This document shows, piece after piece, positions 8,169-15,442 of a stretch of DNA of 64,000 nucleotides. The number at the start of each line of letters is the position of its first letter. Position 1 is the stretch's first letter. The stretch covers positions 1 to 64,000 of IMG/VR virus record IMGVR_UViG_3300013102_000002; one strand, written 5' to 3'. This DNA is from a virus. The notes below the pieces were generated by a model. That model saw only the letters and a list, made by a program, of their open reading frames with translations, ran no database searches and had not been told where the DNA came from. Both the position numbers and the translations under genes were made by a program.

Positions 8169-8345
8169 TTGAATCTGGTAGGACATAATATTGCGCTTGT
8201 TGAACAATTGAAAATACATATGATTAATAAATTGAATGAATATTATAGAGATGGATTTATTGTCGAAGGTAGATTTGAGGAATCATTAGAGAATGAAATC
8301 AAGTCGTTAGATGAACGGATTGGCACCATACGTGGTTTGCTATGA
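8169..8345 (+). CDS. small hypothetical protein with TTG start, 58 aa
   Basis: TTG start, seven bases behind GGAGGG. The product MNLVGHNIALVEQLKIHMIN continues as a long charged helix (KLNEYYRDG, RFEESLENEIKSLDERIG). The stop codon overlaps the ATG of the RuvC-like resolvase gene (ATGA arrangement), so the two are co-translated; it could be a small partner of the resolvase. Not recognised otherwise. Confidence 0.7.
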   Translation: MNLVGHNIALVEQLKIHMINKLNEYYRDGFIVEGRFEESLENEIKSLDERIGTIRGLL

Positions 8346-8896
8346 GTCGATATCTCTACGGATTTGATTTATCAATGGAATGTACTGGAGTTACTGTTTT
8401 TGATTTAGACAGTTTAAAACCAGTGCTTGTTACTAGCATATCTACGTCTCATTTTAAGAAGACTGCTACTCATGGACAAAAGTTAAAATACATAGAAGAT
8501 GAATTAATTAAAATAGCCAAAGAGTTTAATCCAACAGTTGTAACCATTGAGCGAGGATTTAGTCGATTTAATGTATCTACTCAAGTCATATATAGATGTC
8601 ATGGTGTTGTGAATAAACTATTCTACCAATATGACCAAATATACTATCCTCCGAAGACTGTCAAAGAAGCGATTTGTCGCGGTGACGCTACTAAGAAATA
8701 TGTCCAAGACACAATTAAAAAAGTATATCCTGGTGTGATTTTTAACAATGAAGATGAATCAGATTCGTTTGCTGTAGCACTTACATATTTGATTAAGAAC
8801 AAGTTAATTGAGTGGGATAAGGTTGAAATAAAGAAGACTCCAACTAAGAAGAGGACAATCAAGAGGATTAAAGATGTGGAGAGAGCAGAGGAATAA
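8342..8896 (+). CDS. RuvC-like Holliday junction resolvase
   Basis: 184 residues of the RNase H-like fold. The catalytic acidic residues are visible in the right order: GFDLSMECTG (Asp9), VTIERGFSR (Glu near residue 70) and NNEDESDSFAVAL (acidic cluster near residues 138-143). A basic tail KKTPTKKRTIKRIK at the C-terminus would help bind DNA. Expected role: cutting branched DNA made by recombination or replication before packaging. Coupled to the small gene upstream and followed by another small gene and a terminator. Confidence 0.9.
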   Translation: MSRYLYGFDLSMECTGVTVFDLDSLKPVLVTSISTSHFKKTATHGQKLKYIEDELIKIAKEFNPTVVTIERGFSRFNVSTQVIYRCHGVVNKLFYQYDQIYYPPKTVKEAICRGDATKKYVQDTIKKVYPGVIFNNEDESDSFAVALTYLIKNKLIEWDKVEIKKTPTKKRTIKRIKDVERAEE

Positions 8897-8901
8897 TACA
8901 T

Positions 8902-9033
8902 ATGGAAAAAGAGCTTAACCCAATTCTCAAAGAACTCTGGGACGATTATAAAAAAGTAGTTAAGGAAAGTGGATATGGAAAAGAATCGATAGATATCTTA
9001 GTCAAGATTTACAGCTTTGCTCCTTCGGAGTAA
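8902..9033 (+). CDS. small helical protein, 43 aa
   Basis: ATG frame five bases after the resolvase stop. The product MEKELNPILKELWDDYKKVV is one amphipathic helix followed by GYGKESIDILVKIYSFAPSE. The terminator that ends the early operon is formed by its last codons. Function unknown. Confidence 0.6.
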   Translation: MEKELNPILKELWDDYKKVVKESGYGKESIDILVKIYSFAPSE

Positions 9034-9044
9034 GGCTTTTTTCT
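9014..9044 (+). terminator. strong intrinsic terminator closing the early rightward operon
   Basis: GCTTTGCTCC and GGAGTAAGGC pair over ten positions around a short TTC loop, followed by TTTTTTCTT. The stem includes the stop codon of the preceding small gene. Confidence 0.9.
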
Positions 9045-9086
9045 TGTGAATGAACCTTATATAAAATTATTTGCTCCACCATATAC

Positions 9087-9098
9087 ACTTACGTAAGT
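9087..9098. other. 12-bp perfect palindrome upstream of the recombinase: candidate attP core or operator
   Basis: ACTTACGTAAGT reads identically on both strands and lies 46 bases before the recombinase start. Large serine integrases usually have attP next to their own gene, so this is a candidate; it could equally be an operator for the recombinase promoter. No host junction is visible to decide. Confidence 0.35.
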
Positions 9099-9144
9099 TT
9101 TTGATAGAATAGAATTATATAAGATAAATGGAGAGTGAATAATA

Positions 9145-10629
9145 TTGGCAAATGAGTTGGTTTGTATATTTAATAGAAAATCGAGATCAGATGGAGATAC
9201 AGATTCCACATTAACAAATCATCGTACTATTACAACCGACTTATGTAAACGTATTGGTGTTCGTTATACCAAATCATCAACCTATGAAGAAATACTGTCT
9301 GGTGGCACCAAATTTGAAGAAAGAACAGAGTTGTTACGAATGTTAAGAGATATTGAGTCTGGTTTATATCATGCAGTAGTTGTAGTTGAGTTACAACGTC
9401 TAGCTAGGTCTGGGCATCTATCTCAAATGATAGCCGATGTACTAGAAAAAGCAAACTGTTTAATTATTACACCCACTCAAACTTATGATCTAAGAAATAA
9501 AGAACATAGGTTGATGTATGATATGGTCTCCTCTCTTGGAGTATACGAGCTTAAAACAACCGATAACCGTATGAGAGATGGATATATTAATAAAGCAAAA
9601 GCGGGGCATTACGTTTCTGCACAAGCGCCATTTGGCTATGACGCTGTATGGGATGATGTTATTAAAAGAAAACATAGGACACTTGTGCCAAATGACCAAG
9701 CAAAATATGCACAACTCATGTTTCAGATGGCAGAAGAGGGGTACTCACTCAGAGATATCAAAGCAGAGTTGGATGAGAGAGGCATTAGGTCTACTTACGG
9801 AAACAAGTGGTATATAAGAACAATTCAACATATTTTAAACAATAAGCAGTATCTTGGAATATTAGTTGTGCAACTCAAAGACAAATATACTAAGGAAGTT
9901 TCGGAAATCATTGAAACACATAATGCTTTCCCCGCATTGGTGTCTATTGAGCAATTTATCCGAGTGCAACTTGCAATTAGAGGTCGTTTGAGTGGAGATA
10001 TGGAGACTCGAACACGCTCTAGAGGAGCAACCAGAACAATATTAAAAGATCTTGTATTTTGTTATATATGCAAAAGAAAAACTGGTTATACATCTAGCAT
10101 TAAACGAAAAGATATTCTTGTTGTTAAAAAATGTGAATGTGGAAATAGAGGAGTAATTGAACCAACACTTAAAGAAAAGTTCAATCAGCAACTAGAGTCC
10201 ATTGAACAGTACTGGAGAGATGAGTGGAATATAGCTTTAAATGGCAACACCACATCTAATACAAATGATCTAGATGAAAAGTTAGCCGATCTAGAGTCGA
10301 ATAAAAGTAAATATACTGCTAGATTAAAGAAACTGTCAGACGGTTTTTTAGATGGTTTATTTGAAAAAACTGAATTTCTGGAGAATAAAAAAGCTATAAC
10401 AAATGAAATTATAAATATTGACAAATCCATTTTAGAAGCTAAGGCACAACTAAATGCAAATAATACAGAATTACAAAGCCTTCAATTGGAAAACAGGTTT
10501 ACAATATTAAATCAAATAAAGAACTCTGAAGACACCAAGGAAATAAACCGTTTATTAAAACTCATTATTGAACGTGTTTATTATGAAAGGAAGGGCAATG
10601 AAATTATTTTAATGATTGCTCCAAAGTAA
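9145..10629 (+). CDS. large serine recombinase, probable phage integrase
   Basis: 494 residues with TTG start behind GGAGAG. N-terminal resolvase domain: the nucleophile serine is in FNRKSRSD (about Ser13); further arginines in VVVELQRLARSGHLS match the family. Recombinase domain with the DNA-contacting motif GYSLRDIKAELDERGIRS. Zinc ribbon CYICKRKTG ... CECG near residues 306-333. Coiled-coil region with LDEKLADLESNKSKY follows (about 375-435), as in large serine integrases. Compared with SPbeta SprA (545 residues) it is somewhat short. Expected reaction: unidirectional attP x attB integration, with excision needing a small direction factor, not identified. Ends in a two-way terminator facing the leftward genes. 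Confidence 0.93.
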   Translation: MANELVCIFNRKSRSDGDTDSTLTNHRTITTDLCKRIGVRYTKSSTYEEILSGGTKFEERTELLRMLRDIESGLYHAVVVVELQRLARSGHLSQMIADVLEKANCLIITPTQTYDLRNKEHRLMYDMVSSLGVYELKTTDNRMRDGYINKAKAGHYVSAQAPFGYDAVWDDVIKRKHRTLVPNDQAKYAQLMFQMAEEGYSLRDIKAELDERGIRSTYGNKWYIRTIQHILNNKQYLGILVVQLKDKYTKEVSEIIETHNAFPALVSIEQFIRVQLAIRGRLSGDMETRTRSRGATRTILKDLVFCYICKRKTGYTSSIKRKDILVVKKCECGNRGVIEPTLKEKFNQQLESIEQYWRDEWNIALNGNTTSNTNDLDEKLADLESNKSKYTARLKKLSDGFLDGLFEKTEFLENKKAITNEIINIDKSILEAKAQLNANNTELQSLQLENRFTILNQIKNSEDTKEINRLLKLIIERVYYERKGNEIILMIAPK

Positions 10630-10701
10630 AACTGTGTAAATGTATAATTTTACTCACTATGGCAACCTATTATTACATCTTCAGATCACACAGAAAAAAA
10701 T

Positions 10702-10735
10702 AACCCCCAAATGGATTAATCTCCAAATGGGGGTT
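10702..10735. terminator. two-way terminator between convergent genes
   Basis: AACCCCCA and TGGGGGTT form the outer stem with a partly paired inner part. T-rich sequence follows on the plus strand; on the minus strand TTATTTTTTTC follows. It separates the recombinase gene from the leftward gene ending at 10756. Confidence 0.85.
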
Positions 10736-10755
10736 TGTTGTTGTTTAGTGTTTCT

Positions 10756-11610
10756 TTAATTTTTAATCCTTAATTCATCATCTTCAAAATAGTATTCCAT
10801 AAGTTCCACATATCCAAGAGACTCAAGAGATTGTTTTATTCGGGGTACGTATCCAGGTGTAATGGTTATCATTCTGACTTTTTCATTAAACTCTGAAGGA
10901 TAATATACGGACTGAAAAACCAAAGACGTGTCATCATTCTTGATTTTTAACTCAATGATACACTTACCTCTAGAAATGTCTTCTGCTAAAATATCTATAT
11001 ATCCATCAGTTACAGAATATTGACACCCTATTAATGTCATACCATCTTCTATGAGACAGAGGTTGTCTTTTAGATAATTCTCTAAATCTTTTTCCAGATA
11101 GTTATTTTTATCTAATCCCCTGTCATCCATATTTCTTTTAGCGTCAATAAACAAGTTCTTTGTTATTTCAGAAACATCGTCTGCATGATACAGTTCTGGA
11201 TTGAAATATATTATGGTGCATCCATTAATCTTTTTTCTCAAGATTATATTATGAGACTCCAACTCTTTGATTGCTGAATTTAATTTTGTTCTCCCTATAT
11301 TCAAATATTTGCACATTTGATCTTGCGTGGGATTCTCATTATTAATGAACAATGAATTCGTGGGTGAGTGCAAGCACCATCCAAAACGACCAAGAAACCC
11401 AAGGGCTTCACAACTTAATGATCCTTCATCGAATATGTCTCTTAACGCCTTTGTATTTGTCTTATATCTTCTATCATAAGAAGTAATCATATTAACGCAA
11501 TTATATTCATCCATATCCGGTATATCAGATAGTGGAACATCTTTCAAAAAACTAATTTCTCCAGTATATAGGTCTATTACCTCTTGATCAATCATTTCTG
11601 TATTCATCAT
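10756..11610 (-). CDS. winged-helix protein fused to a NucS-like nuclease domain
   Basis: About 284 residues. The middle part, with NPTQDQMCKYLNIGRTKLNS followed by ELESHNIILRKKINGCTIIYF, is a winged helix as found in phage and plasmid replication initiators. The C-terminal part has GYIDILAED ... KCIIELKIKND, the D-x(n)-ExK pattern of PD-(D/E)xK nucleases, best resembling NucS/EndoMS. An ATG at 11655 lies inside a palindrome and has no ribosome binding site, so a start at 11610 or 11607 (MNTEMIDQEV) is preferred. It follows another winged-helix gene; two identical palindromes lie between. DNA binding plus nuclease suggests a role in replication initiation or nicking; this is inference. Confidence 0.75.
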   Translation of the reverse strand: MMNTEMIDQEVIDLYTGEISFLKDVPLSDIPDMDEYNCVNMITSYDRRYKTNTKALRDIFDEGSLSCEALGFLGRFGWCLHSPTNSLFINNENPTQDQMCKYLNIGRTKLNSAIKELESHNIILRKKINGCTIIYFNPELYHADDVSEITKNLFIDAKRNMDDRGLDKNNYLEKDLENYLKDNLCLIEDGMTLIGCQYSVTDGYIDILAEDISRGKCIIELKIKNDDTSLVFQSVYYPSEFNEKVRMITITPGYVPRIKQSLESLGYVELMEYYFEDDELRIKN

Positions 11611-11649
11611 CTCATCATCATCTCTTCTCAATATTTTATGTAAAAGTAA

Positions 11650-11663
11650 GGACATAAATGTCC
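11650..11663. promoter_or_regulatory. GGACATAAATGTCC palindrome, copy 1
   Basis: Inverted repeat GGACAT/ATGTCC with a two-base centre, directly before the preferred start of the nuclease-fusion gene. An identical copy lies 64 bases away. Likely operator pair, perhaps for one of the two winged-helix products. Confidence 0.7.
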
Positions 11664-11693
11664 GGTAGCATCAAAAATAATGCTTATTTTACG

Positions 11694-11710
11694 TATGTTT
11701 ATTTATTAAC
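11694..11710 (-). promoter_or_regulatory. AATAAATA element between the two winged-helix genes
   Basis: On the minus strand GTTAATAAATAAACATA, a variant of the repeated element, lies between the two palindromes and upstream of the nuclease-fusion gene. Confidence 0.5.
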
Positions 11711-11713
11711 ACC

Positions 11714-11727
11714 GGACATAAATGTCC
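11714..11727. promoter_or_regulatory. GGACATAAATGTCC palindrome, copy 2
   Basis: Second perfect copy of the same 14-base inverted repeat, ten bases behind the stop codon of the upstream winged-helix gene. Together with copy 1 it brackets the AATAAATA element. Confidence 0.7.
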
Positions 11728-11737
11728 GCACTTTTTA

Positions 11738-12379
11738 TCAATTTTCCCTTATTTCAATTCGTTTTTCTTGTTCTTTCCTTCTATTACTTCTACCATTTTT
11801 ATCATCAAAACGACTATTATGATATTCAATATCATCAAACAATCCCGGAACACATGAATTGATATTCTGTCCAACAAATATCAGATAGGGGTTGACGATA
11901 TAAAACACTTCATTCAAAGTTTCTATCTTAACAATTATCTTCTTTTTTTCTAAACTCTTCATGTTTCTTCTTATAGAACGAACGTCCATATTTATTCTTT
12001 CTGCTAGGCTTGTTTGGTTTAGAGGATAATCATTTTCATCAACCAAGATATTCATTTCCCACTTTAAAAATTTTCCTAATTTAAAAATAAACAATTTTTC
12101 TCCATCGGTTAAACTGTAATATTCTTCAGCATGTTCAAACTCGTGATAGAAAATCTTTACAAAGTGTTCATTCTTTTGCCAGTGTTTCTTGTCGGGATCA
12201 TCAACGGATAATTTAAAACATAGACGTTTATTTTCTTCTTTTGCTCTTAATTCATTGTTTATGTAATCAATAATTTCTTCTCTGGCGTGAAAATCTTTAG
12301 CTGTATTTACGTTATCTCCGAAAGCGATACTCATAAGCTCTTTTGTTTTAGCATTAACAACCTTTTTACTTTTTGCCAT
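11738..12379 (-). CDS. winged-helix DNA-binding protein, replication-protein-like
   Basis: 213 residues. The central part LNQTSLAERINMDVRSIRRNM followed by KSLEKKKIIVKIE and YIVNPYLIFVG is a winged helix with the NPY-type wing often seen in RepL-like plasmid replication proteins of Gram-positive bacteria. The ends are strongly charged: a lysine-rich start and a tail NGRSNRRKEQEKRIEIREN. AAGGATG before the ATG is the ribosome binding site. It is followed by a second winged-helix gene behind a palindrome pair. Likely a transcription factor or replication initiator; I cannot separate these by eye. Confidence 0.75.
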   Translation of the reverse strand: MAKSKKVVNAKTKELMSIAFGDNVNTAKDFHAREEIIDYINNELRAKEENKRLCFKLSVDDPDKKHWQKNEHFVKIFYHEFEHAEEYYSLTDGEKLFIFKLGKFLKWEMNILVDENDYPLNQTSLAERINMDVRSIRRNMKSLEKKKIIVKIETLNEVFYIVNPYLIFVGQNINSCVPGLFDDIEYHNSRFDDKNGRSNRRKEQEKRIEIREN

Positions 12380-12410
12380 TTATACAACATCCTTCATCAT
12401 CATCGTGGTT

Positions 12411-12650
12411 TTACTTTTTATATCTATCTAATTCTCTTCTTAGTACGGCAGTATTTTTAACAATCAGATTTAGATTTGCTTCTACAGTTTTATTAATAAA
12501 CCCATCGACCAGTCTGCGTAAAAATTCATCATCATGGTTCTCGATGTGAAAATAAACGCCATTCGACTTTTGTTCTGAATCAATCAACACGAACCCCTTT
12601 GACATCAATAAAACACAGAGATAAAAGTCTTTAGTAATATAAGTCTTCAT
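12411..12650 (-). CDS. DUF5659-like small protein, copy 2
   Basis: 79 residues starting MKTYITKDFYLCVLLMSKGF, nearly the same opening as the upstream neighbour (METYITKNKRLCVLLMCNGF), so the two are tandem paralogues. The pattern matches the DUF5659 family of small phage and plasmid proteins, strand-rich at the start and helical at the end; function unknown. AAGGA lies ten bases before the ATG. The frame stays open upstream through a GC-rich hairpin element, but that extension is arginine/proline-rich and is not considered coding. Confidence 0.8.
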   Translation of the reverse strand: MKTYITKDFYLCVLLMSKGFVLIDSEQKSNGVYFHIENHDDEFLRRLVDGFINKTVEANLNLIVKNTAVLRRELDRYKK

Positions 12651-12679
12651 GTAATCATCATCCTTAAAATATATTAATG

Positions 12680-12768
12680 AGCCGTGAGGGGGTGAATTGC
12701 CGTAGGCAAGAGGGGGTGGTGCGGCAGGTCGGGCGTTACGTAGTAACGAACGAGATGGTATTAGCACC
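12680..12768. repeat. GC-rich hairpin element inserted between paralogues
   Basis: About 90 bases far richer in GC than the rest of the window. It contains two perfect hairpins with the same GTA loop: TTGCC-GTA-GGCAA (12697-12709) and CGTTAC-GTA-GTAACG (12734-12748), with G-runs between. It fills the gap between the stop of one DUF5659-like gene and the ribosome binding site of the other. It looks like a REP/MITE-type dispersed element rather than phage sequence. Confidence 0.6.
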
Positions 12769-12771
12769 CAC

Positions 12772-13017
12772 TTAATAACTCACTCCATATTGTTCTAACT
12801 CATCTTCAACAATTGCTTTATTGATTTTCATTTTTTCCATATCTACTTTTGCTTCAGTGTTCAAGAACTGATCTATAAGCTCACGCAATAAAGCATCATT
12901 GTCATGCTCTAAATAAAGCAGTATTCCGTTTCTTGTTTTTTCAGACTTTACTAACACAAATCCATTGCACATAAGCAACACACAGAGTCTTTTATTTTTA
13001 GTAATATATGTTTCCAT
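12772..13017 (-). CDS. DUF5659-like small protein, copy 1
   Basis: 81 residues, start METYITKNKRLCVLLMCNGF chosen because GGAGAG lies nine bases before that ATG; two earlier ATG codons overlap the ribosome binding site. Same family as the following gene; the shared region covers almost the full length (including YLEHDNDALLRELIDQFLN). Duplication within the phage is the simplest explanation. Function unknown. Confidence 0.8.
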   Translation of the reverse strand: METYITKNKRLCVLLMCNGFVLVKSEKTRNGILLYLEHDNDALLRELIDQFLNTEAKVDMEKMKINKAIVEDELEQYGVSY

Positions 13018-13067
13018 CTTCATCATCTCTCCACTGATTAAATTTCATGATTAAACTTCTTCATAAC

Positions 13068-13093
13068 AAAAAAGAGGCACATTTCTGCACCTC
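13068..13093 (-). terminator. terminator of the late leftward operon
   Basis: On the minus strand GAGGTGCA, GAAA loop, TGTGCCTC (eight pairs, two of them G-T), followed by TTTTTTG. It lies 40 bases after the stop of the SGNH hydrolase gene, the last gene of the lysis and tail operon. Confidence 0.85.
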
Positions 13094-13132
13094 TCCATAA
13101 CATTCAATATATCTTTATCAATCCCCAAAAAC

Positions 13133-14248
13133 CTAAATCAGATTCTTCTCAACAATGCTCGCAATGTATCTATGACCTTTGTCTCCTGGGTGTGCAGTAT
13201 TTGAACCACTTGCACCAGAAAAATCATTAGTGGTTGGTCCATACAGTCCTCTTGTCTGGGCAAAAGTGTAAGACTTTCCCCAAGCTTGATACATATCTAT
13301 CAATCCAGTATTATATTTTTTACTCAATTCATAATTTACCTTTACATAGTTAGGCCAAGCAGATGCCCATCCTGATCCAGATGTCATGTAGGGAAGTAGA
13401 ATAACACTTGACCCTATGCTTATAAAGTGTTGAACCAAAGCATCCATATTATTTTTATATGTTGATAGACTAACACCTGTTCCGCCATCATTTATCCCTA
13501 ATGCAATTATAGCAAGATGAGGTGGCTTACCAGCCCAAGACGCTTTAGTATTCGTATTGTTCCAGTCCCCTGAAACATATCCAGAAAAGCCAATTCTGTG
13601 TACTTGAATTCCTGTGGTTGATATCTCTGCAAGTATTCCTTGTACCCAAACTTGAGTAGTATTTGCCGGGACAATGGTTAAAACGTGAGCACCTGCCGTT
13701 AACCCTGTAAATGTTTGATAATTGTTAAAAGTAATTGTTGCTCCAGTACAACTAAGTGAACCAACCGATGTTCCGTCTATTTTAACGTCAGCATTTCCAC
13801 CTGTAGGGCCTTTTGTGTAGATAATCGTGAATTTATCGCCTGTAAAATTAATCGTGAGTGGAGTGGTAGCTCCTGTGGAATTGGCATAACAACCACCAAA
13901 TCCAGACTTGGAACCAGGAGACAATGACCACCCTGTACCAAATGTAACTCGTGAGTGTGATCCCGCAGGTAGAGCACCTTCATATACATTAATGAATCCT
14001 TCTCCAGCATTGCCATACTTTGCTTGAAGAGACTTTCTCAATACACATGACCAAGCAGTATTAGGTTCGTCAGACGTAAATTCTCCCCTGGTAATCGAAT
14101 CTCCAATACAATATATTTTACATGGTGTAACTGATCTTTCAGACAAACCAATACGATAATCAATAAGCGAATCCTTCATGTTATATCCGAAGGCTTGGTT
14201 TTGCTGATCAGCCCACTTTTTTGCTGCCGCTAATGATACTGCATCCAT
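13133..14248 (-). CDS. SGNH/GDSL hydrolase, tail-associated
   Basis: 371 residues. Catalytic blocks of the SGNH family: IYCIGDSITRGE (nucleophile serine), IIALGINDGGTG (the GxND block) and AHPGDKGHRYIAS near the end (catalytic Asp/His region). The middle, GSHSRVTFGTGWSLSPGSKS and following, is a beta-rich carbohydrate-binding-like insert. Start MDAVSLAAAKKWADQQ at 14248 is chosen because GGTGGA precedes it and it lies directly after the stop of the upstream gene. Likely removes acyl groups from or otherwise attacks host surface polysaccharide during infection; substrate unknown. Confidence 0.85.
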   Translation of the reverse strand: MDAVSLAAAKKWADQQNQAFGYNMKDSLIDYRIGLSERSVTPCKIYCIGDSITRGEFTSDEPNTAWSCVLRKSLQAKYGNAGEGFINVYEGALPAGSHSRVTFGTGWSLSPGSKSGFGGCYANSTGATTPLTINFTGDKFTIIYTKGPTGGNADVKIDGTSVGSLSCTGATITFNNYQTFTGLTAGAHVLTIVPANTTQVWVQGILAEISTTGIQVHRIGFSGYVSGDWNNTNTKASWAGKPPHLAIIALGINDGGTGVSLSTYKNNMDALVQHFISIGSSVILLPYMTSGSGWASAWPNYVKVNYELSKKYNTGLIDMYQAWGKSYTFAQTRGLYGPTTNDFSGASGSNTAHPGDKGHRYIASIVEKNLI

Positions 14249-14250
14249 AA

Positions 14251-14637
14251 TTATCCACCAGTCCTTCCTTTGATAGTTACATTTCCACCCGTAACAGAGG
14301 ACAAACTGACAATAAATGATACGAGATTTTCCGTGTTTGTGAACGTCCAAACTTCATTCATTCCACCAGATGTGCCAATTTCAAAGTCTGAGACTCTGTA
14401 TCCAGATATGGGAATCTGTGCTCCACTTTCTGATACACACTTAAAATCAATTGTTGCACTAGTTGCTGTACCGTATATTTCAATAGTGATAGAGGATTTT
14501 CCATTGATCGAATATGTTCCTGTTGTTGTAGAAGTTGCCGCATTTATAAGAGTAAAGGATACTGGAGACGAGGGAGAGTTGGTTGAACCACCAATAACCG
14601 TAACCTTTTGAACTGTTCTTAGACCATTCTCAAACAT
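14251..14637 (-). CDS. small beta-rich tail-associated protein, 128 aa
   Basis: Serine- and threonine-rich, strand-rich protein with no cysteine-based motif except one Cys, ending NVTIKGRTGG. The pattern is of a small virion jelly-roll or carbohydrate-binding module. Lies between the SGNH hydrolase and another small late gene with tight spacing. No family assigned. Confidence 0.7.
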   Translation of the reverse strand: MFENGLRTVQKVTVIGGSTNSPSSPVSFTLINAATSTTTGTYSINGKSSITIEIYGTATSATIDFKCVSESGAQIPISGYRVSDFEIGTSGGMNEVWTFTNTENLVSFIVSLSSVTGGNVTIKGRTGG

Positions 14638-14659
14638 ACTTTCACCTCACTTTTATATT

Positions 14660-14938
14660 TTAGTATTTTCCAAACCATTTATAGCTGATTCCTGATTCAA
14701 CAATAATAAACGAATATAATTTTGTGTCGTCTCTGTTTATTTGTACTCCCTGGTCGGCATCAAGTGGGATAGGAGAACTATTATTGATTTTCACAGTGCA
14801 TGCCTCAGTATTCAAAAAAGAAAATTCATAATATATGCCTCTTGGATTTGTTAAACTTGTATCAATAATTGTAAGGATTTCTTGGTTCTCTGTACTAACT
14901 TGGCGATCTCCATTGTATCCTGCATACTTTCCTGCCAT
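14660..14938 (-). CDS. small late protein, 92 aa
   Basis: Starts MAGKYAGYNGDRQVSTENQE behind GAGGAGATG. Beta-rich, with ILTIIDTSLTNPRGIYYEFS and YKWFGKY at the end. Probably a minor tail or fibre component by position; family not recognised. Confidence 0.7.
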   Translation of the reverse strand: MAGKYAGYNGDRQVSTENQEILTIIDTSLTNPRGIYYEFSFLNTEACTVKINNSSPIPLDADQGVQINRDDTKLYSFIIVESGISYKWFGKY

Positions 14939-14967
14939 TTTTCTTTCATCTCCTCGTATTGGGTTCA

Positions 14968-14994
14968 GTGGAGGAGAAATACATCTCCTCTCAC
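14968..14994. other. 10-bp hairpin in the holin to tail-gene spacer
   Basis: GTGGAGGAGA pairs with TCTCCTCTCAC around a six-base loop. No T run follows in the direction of transcription, so an RNA-stability or translation-control hairpin is more likely than a terminator. Confidence 0.5.
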
Positions 14995-15014
14995 CAAAAA
15001 ATATATTTGCACTT

Positions 15015-15413
15015 TTACTTATTAATTTTCCCAGCGAACTCCAATCCCTGCTTTACCAAAATCTCAATCAATTTCTTCTCTTGTTCACTAGGTTTTACTC
15101 CATAATGTTCACAAACCCCATCAATCACCTTCAAAGCAAGTTTAATCTTATCATCTTCATTCAATGTCCCATTCGCATATGTGTTTACATATTCGACAGT
15201 CTCAGCAGCAACATCCAATACAAAATATGCTTTCTTTTTATACTTGTCCGCGATAGGGAGGATGTTTACAACAAGTCGTTCAATATTATCCAGACTCAAA
15301 ATAGTTTCAACATTCTTAATTGTGATCCATCCCTTTTTATTCATCCATGGGATAACAAAGAATCCAGCAACAATTAGAAGTGTAGCTCCAACAATGATGT
15401 ATAAGTCATCCAT
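15015..15413 (-). CDS. LLH-type holin-like membrane protein
   Basis: 132 residues: an N-terminal membrane segment IIVGATLLIVAGFFVIPWMN, then a long soluble helical part with NVETILSLDNIERLVVNILP and a C-terminal helix KKLIEILVKQGLEFAGKINK. This layout matches the phage LLH-family holins (Phage_holin_6_1 type). Located directly downstream of the amidase, and preceded by a repeated AATAAATATA element and CGGAGG. Expected role: letting the amidase through the membrane at lysis, possibly with the second holin-like protein at 16405. Confidence 0.75.
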   Translation of the reverse strand: MDDLYIIVGATLLIVAGFFVIPWMNKKGWITIKNVETILSLDNIERLVVNILPIADKYKKKAYFVLDVAAETVEYVNTYANGTLNEDDKIKLALKVIDGVCEHYGVKPSEQEKKLIEILVKQGLEFAGKINK

Positions 15414-15426
15414 TATAATTCCTCCG

Positions 15427-15442
15427 TATATTTATTTACTTA
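15427..15442 (-). promoter_or_regulatory. AATAAATATA element before the LLH holin
   Basis: On the minus strand TAAGTAAATAAATATA directly before CGGAGG. It overlaps the end of the amidase gene. No sigma-A boxes fit. Confidence 0.6.

Noticed and set aside
11650-11663. Transcription terminator
   Set aside because: The palindrome is short and not followed by a T run on either strand; an identical second copy argues for protein binding.
12650-12767. N-terminal extension of the second DUF5659-like protein
   Set aside because: The extension is the translation of a GC-rich hairpin element; a good ribosome binding site precedes the internal ATG, which matches the paralogue's start.
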